In this document: positions 4,438 to 5,920 of the stretch, in pieces
Numbering within the stretch: the first letter of the stretch is position 1
Layout: each line of letters opens with the position of its first letter
Source: Armatimonadota bacterium
GTDB lineage: Bacteria > Armatimonadota > DTGP01 > JAHWJO01
Assembly (NCBI GenBank): GCA_019348365.1
Contig: JAHWJO010000319.1
Location: 1-5,920 of the forward strand
Direction of reading: 5' to 3'
Length of the DNA: 5,920 nt
Notes under the pieces: generated by a model
Database searches by the model: none
Seen by the model: the letters and a program-made list of their open reading frames with translations, nothing else
What the model was told of the DNA's origin: nothing
Position numbers and translations under genes: made by a program

Positions 4438-5592
4438 ATGAGTATACTGGAATCGGTTTTCTGGGTCTCGTGGGGCCTGATCTTCTACACGTACGGCCTG
4501 TATCCGGTCCTCCTGGCGGCGCTGAGCCGCTGGAAGGGGCGGGAGCCGGAGGGAACCGGCCAAGCGCTGCCGGAGGGCGAGCTGCCCCGCGTGGCGATGG
4601 TGGTCGCGGCGTACAACGAAATCGCCGTGATCGAGAAGAAGCTGGCGAACACCTGGAAGATCGACTACCCGGAGGAGAAATTCCAGCTCTGGGTCGGCTC
4701 CGACGGTTCCGCCGACGGCACGGCGGAAATCCTGAAAGCCGAGGATCACCCTCAGTTGCGGGCGTTCCCGTTCGAGGAGCGGCGGGGCAAGATGGCCGTC
4801 CTCAACGACCTGATGAGCCGGGTGGACGCCGACATCGTCGTGATGTCCGACGCGAACACGATCTACGCTCCGGATGCCGTGCGAAAGCTCGTACGGCACT
4901 TCCAGGACCCGGAGCTGGGGTGCGTGAGCGGCGTGCTCTCGCTGGAGCAGGACGGGGGGGTCTCCGGGGAAGGGCTCTACTGGAAATACGAGGTCTGGAT
5001 CAAGCGCAACGAGAGCCGCCTGGGGTTCCTCATCGGGTGCAACGGCGGGATCTATTCCATTCGCCGCGAGCTGTACGAGCCGCTGCCCCCCTCGACCATT
5101 GTGGACGACTTCGTCCTGACCATGCGGATTCTGGAGAAGGGCTACCGGATCGTGCTGGACCCCGAAGCCCGCGCCACGGAGCCGCCCTGTCCCTCCGCCC
5201 GCGACGAAATGGTGAGAAAGATCCGCATCGGCGCGGGAGACTTCCAGGCGTTGAGCCTCACCCGTGGGCTGCTGCATCCTCGCCACGGCCTGAGATCGCT
5301 GGGTTTCTGGAGCCACAAGGTAATGCGGTGGCTGGTGCCGTTTTTCCTCCTCGCGGCGCTCCTGTCGAACGTCGGATTGATCGGCTCGCCCCTTTATCTG
5401 TCGCTGCTGGGGCTTCAGCTGGCCGGCGCGGGGCTCTCGTTCTGGGCGTACAACGCCCGCCCCGGCGTGACGGTCCCCCGGTGGACCCGCCCCATCAGCT
5501 ACTTCTACCTGATGAACTACGCCCTCTTCTGCGGCTTCCTGCGGTTCCTCTTCCGCACCCAGCGGGTGACGTGGGAGCGCACGGCGCGGTGA
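4438..5592 (+). CDS. Membrane family 2 glycosyltransferase (GT2, BcsA/HAS-like)
   Basis: This gene encodes 384 residues from ATG 4438. TTG codons at 4432 and 4435 are in frame, but AGG at 4424-4426 is better spaced for the ATG. An N-terminal membrane segment (about 5-28) precedes a GT-A domain (50-270). That domain has A-A-Y-N-E at 57-61, G-S-D-G-S-A-D-G-T at 87-95 for the nucleotide-sugar, S137-D-A-N as the DxD-like metal site, I-V-D-D-F at 221-225 carrying the probable catalytic base, and R260-K-I-R-I-G-A-G-D-F-Q-A-L in the place of the QxxRW motif. C-terminal membrane segments lie at about 295-310, 315-337 and 353-372. This resembles processive or polyprenyl-linked polysaccharide synthases. 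The sugar and product cannot be told, and no other glycan genes are visible. It is divergent from the NTF2-like gene and convergent with the next. Confidence 0.88.
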   Translation: MSILESVFWVSWGLIFYTYGLYPVLLAALSRWKGREPEGTGQALPEGELPRVAMVVAAYNEIAVIEKKLANTWKIDYPEEKFQLWVGSDGSADGTAEILKAEDHPQLRAFPFEERRGKMAVLNDLMSRVDADIVVMSDANTIYAPDAVRKLVRHFQDPELGCVSGVLSLEQDGGVSGEGLYWKYEVWIKRNESRLGFLIGCNGGIYSIRRELYEPLPPSTIVDDFVLTMRILEKGYRIVLDPEARATEPPCPSARDEMVRKIRIGAGDFQALSLTRGLLHPRHGLRSLGFWSHKVMRWLVPFFLLAALLSNVGLIGSPLYLSLLGLQLAGAGLSFWAYNARPGVTVPRWTRPISYFYLMNYALFCGFLRFLFRTQRVTWERTAR

Positions 5593-5629
5593 GTGAGTCT
5601 TGAGTCGGTGAGTCTTGAGTCGCGAGTCG
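5593..5629. repeat. Short tandem repeat of a GAGTC-containing unit
   Basis: The 15-bp unit GTGAGTCTTGAGTCG is present twice without change (5593-5607 and 5608-5622), followed by a partial CGAGTCG. GAGTC thus occurs five times at 7-8 bp steps, directly after the GT2 stop, between two convergent genes. It is probably slippage-type DNA. All copies are GANTC methylation sites if the host has a CcrM-like enzyme, which is not known. Confidence 0.7.
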
Positions 5630-5636
5630 TTTTCGG

Positions 5637-5920
5637 TTATCCGGAGTGGTAGATTTGGTGAACCACTAACAGGATCGATTCTTCCTCCAGCGCCGCTTCC
5701 GCCGCCGAGCGCAGCGCGTCCGTGTAACGGGAGACGGCCTCCCGGTTTTTCTGAAACGAGAACGGCGTGTCGGCATAGATCAGGGTGATGCGGTCCTCCT
5801 CGATTCCGCTGGAATCGGAAAGGTAGCGGCCCTGCAAGCCCCGGATGACGGTGCAGCCCCCGAAGGCGGTGGTGAACTCCGCGTCCAGCGCGGAGAGCAA
5901 TCGCTGATAGGCGGGTTGGG
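5637..5920 (-). CDS. Hypothetical protein, C-terminal part (5' end outside the window)
   Basis: The minus-strand frame is open from the right edge to TAA at 5639-5637, giving 93 residues of a longer protein. The TTG at 5900 has no ribosome site and the frame continues past it, so I treat the gene as truncated by the window. Visible features are F-G-G-C-T-V-I-R-G-L-Q-G-R-Y, an I-T-L-I-Y-A-D strand, an amphipathic helix R-Y-T-D-A-L-R-S-A-A-E-A-A-L and a final strand I-L-L-V-V-H-Q-I-Y. This suggests a small alpha/beta domain. The F-G-G-x-T-V...G-x-Y pattern recalls small uncharacterised families such as DUF3574, but I cannot confirm that. Codon use matches the neighbours, so it looks real. The function is unknown. 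Confidence 0.7.
   Translation of the reverse strand, partial: QPAYQRLLSALDAEFTTAFGGCTVIRGLQGRYLSDSSGIEEDRITLIYADTPFSFQKNREAVSRYTDALRSAAEAALEEESILLVVHQIYHSG

Overview
The window is GC-rich bacterial chromosome. It carries the end of a conserved housekeeping cluster, then a looser accessory stretch. The cluster order is 7TM-HD phosphohydrolase, ybeY, dgkA, CorC/TlyC-type CBS protein. That order is widespread (compare yqfF-yqfG-dgkA in Bacillus) and does not fix the phylum. Use of GTG and TTG starts, high GC and a DgkA-PAP2 fusion would fit several lineages of uncultured or thermophilic bacteria. I cannot name the organism from this sequence.

Layout. Positions 2-208 hold the C-terminus of a 7TM-HD protein on the + strand. 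ybeY (108-653) overlaps it by 101 bp. A fused undecaprenol/diacylglycerol kinase plus PAP2-like phosphatase (650-1405) overlaps ybeY by 4 bp. A 191-bp leader with two strong RNA hairpins (1457-1516 and 1519-1552) precedes a CNNM/CBS/CorC_HlyC membrane protein. That protein starts at a TTG (1597-3090), and a terminator-shaped hairpin lies inside its first codons (1641-1661).

Positions 3091-3638 carry no convincing gene but are packed with inverted repeats. The centrepiece is a 183-bp imperfect palindrome (3229-3411) whose outer 28 bp are perfect inverted repeats. It is nested inside a second 11-bp inverted repeat pair, and a bidirectional terminator follows at 3517-3550. A small secreted NTF2-like protein lies on the minus strand (4151-3639). 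A 286-bp divergent intergenic region with direct repeats and hairpins separates it from a membrane GT2 glycosyltransferase on the plus strand (4438-5592). After a short GAGTC tandem repeat, a convergent partial gene of unknown function (5637-5920, minus strand) runs off the right edge.

How the parts fit. The left cluster combines RNA quality control (YbeY), probable cyclic-dinucleotide or membrane signalling (7TM-HD), undecaprenyl-phosphate/lipid salvage (DgkA-PAP2) and probable divalent-cation transport (CorC-like). The GT2 enzyme may make a surface glycan, but nothing links it to the left cluster. The items most worth a second look are the palindromic element, the structured leader with its in-gene terminator, and the kinase-phosphatase fusion.
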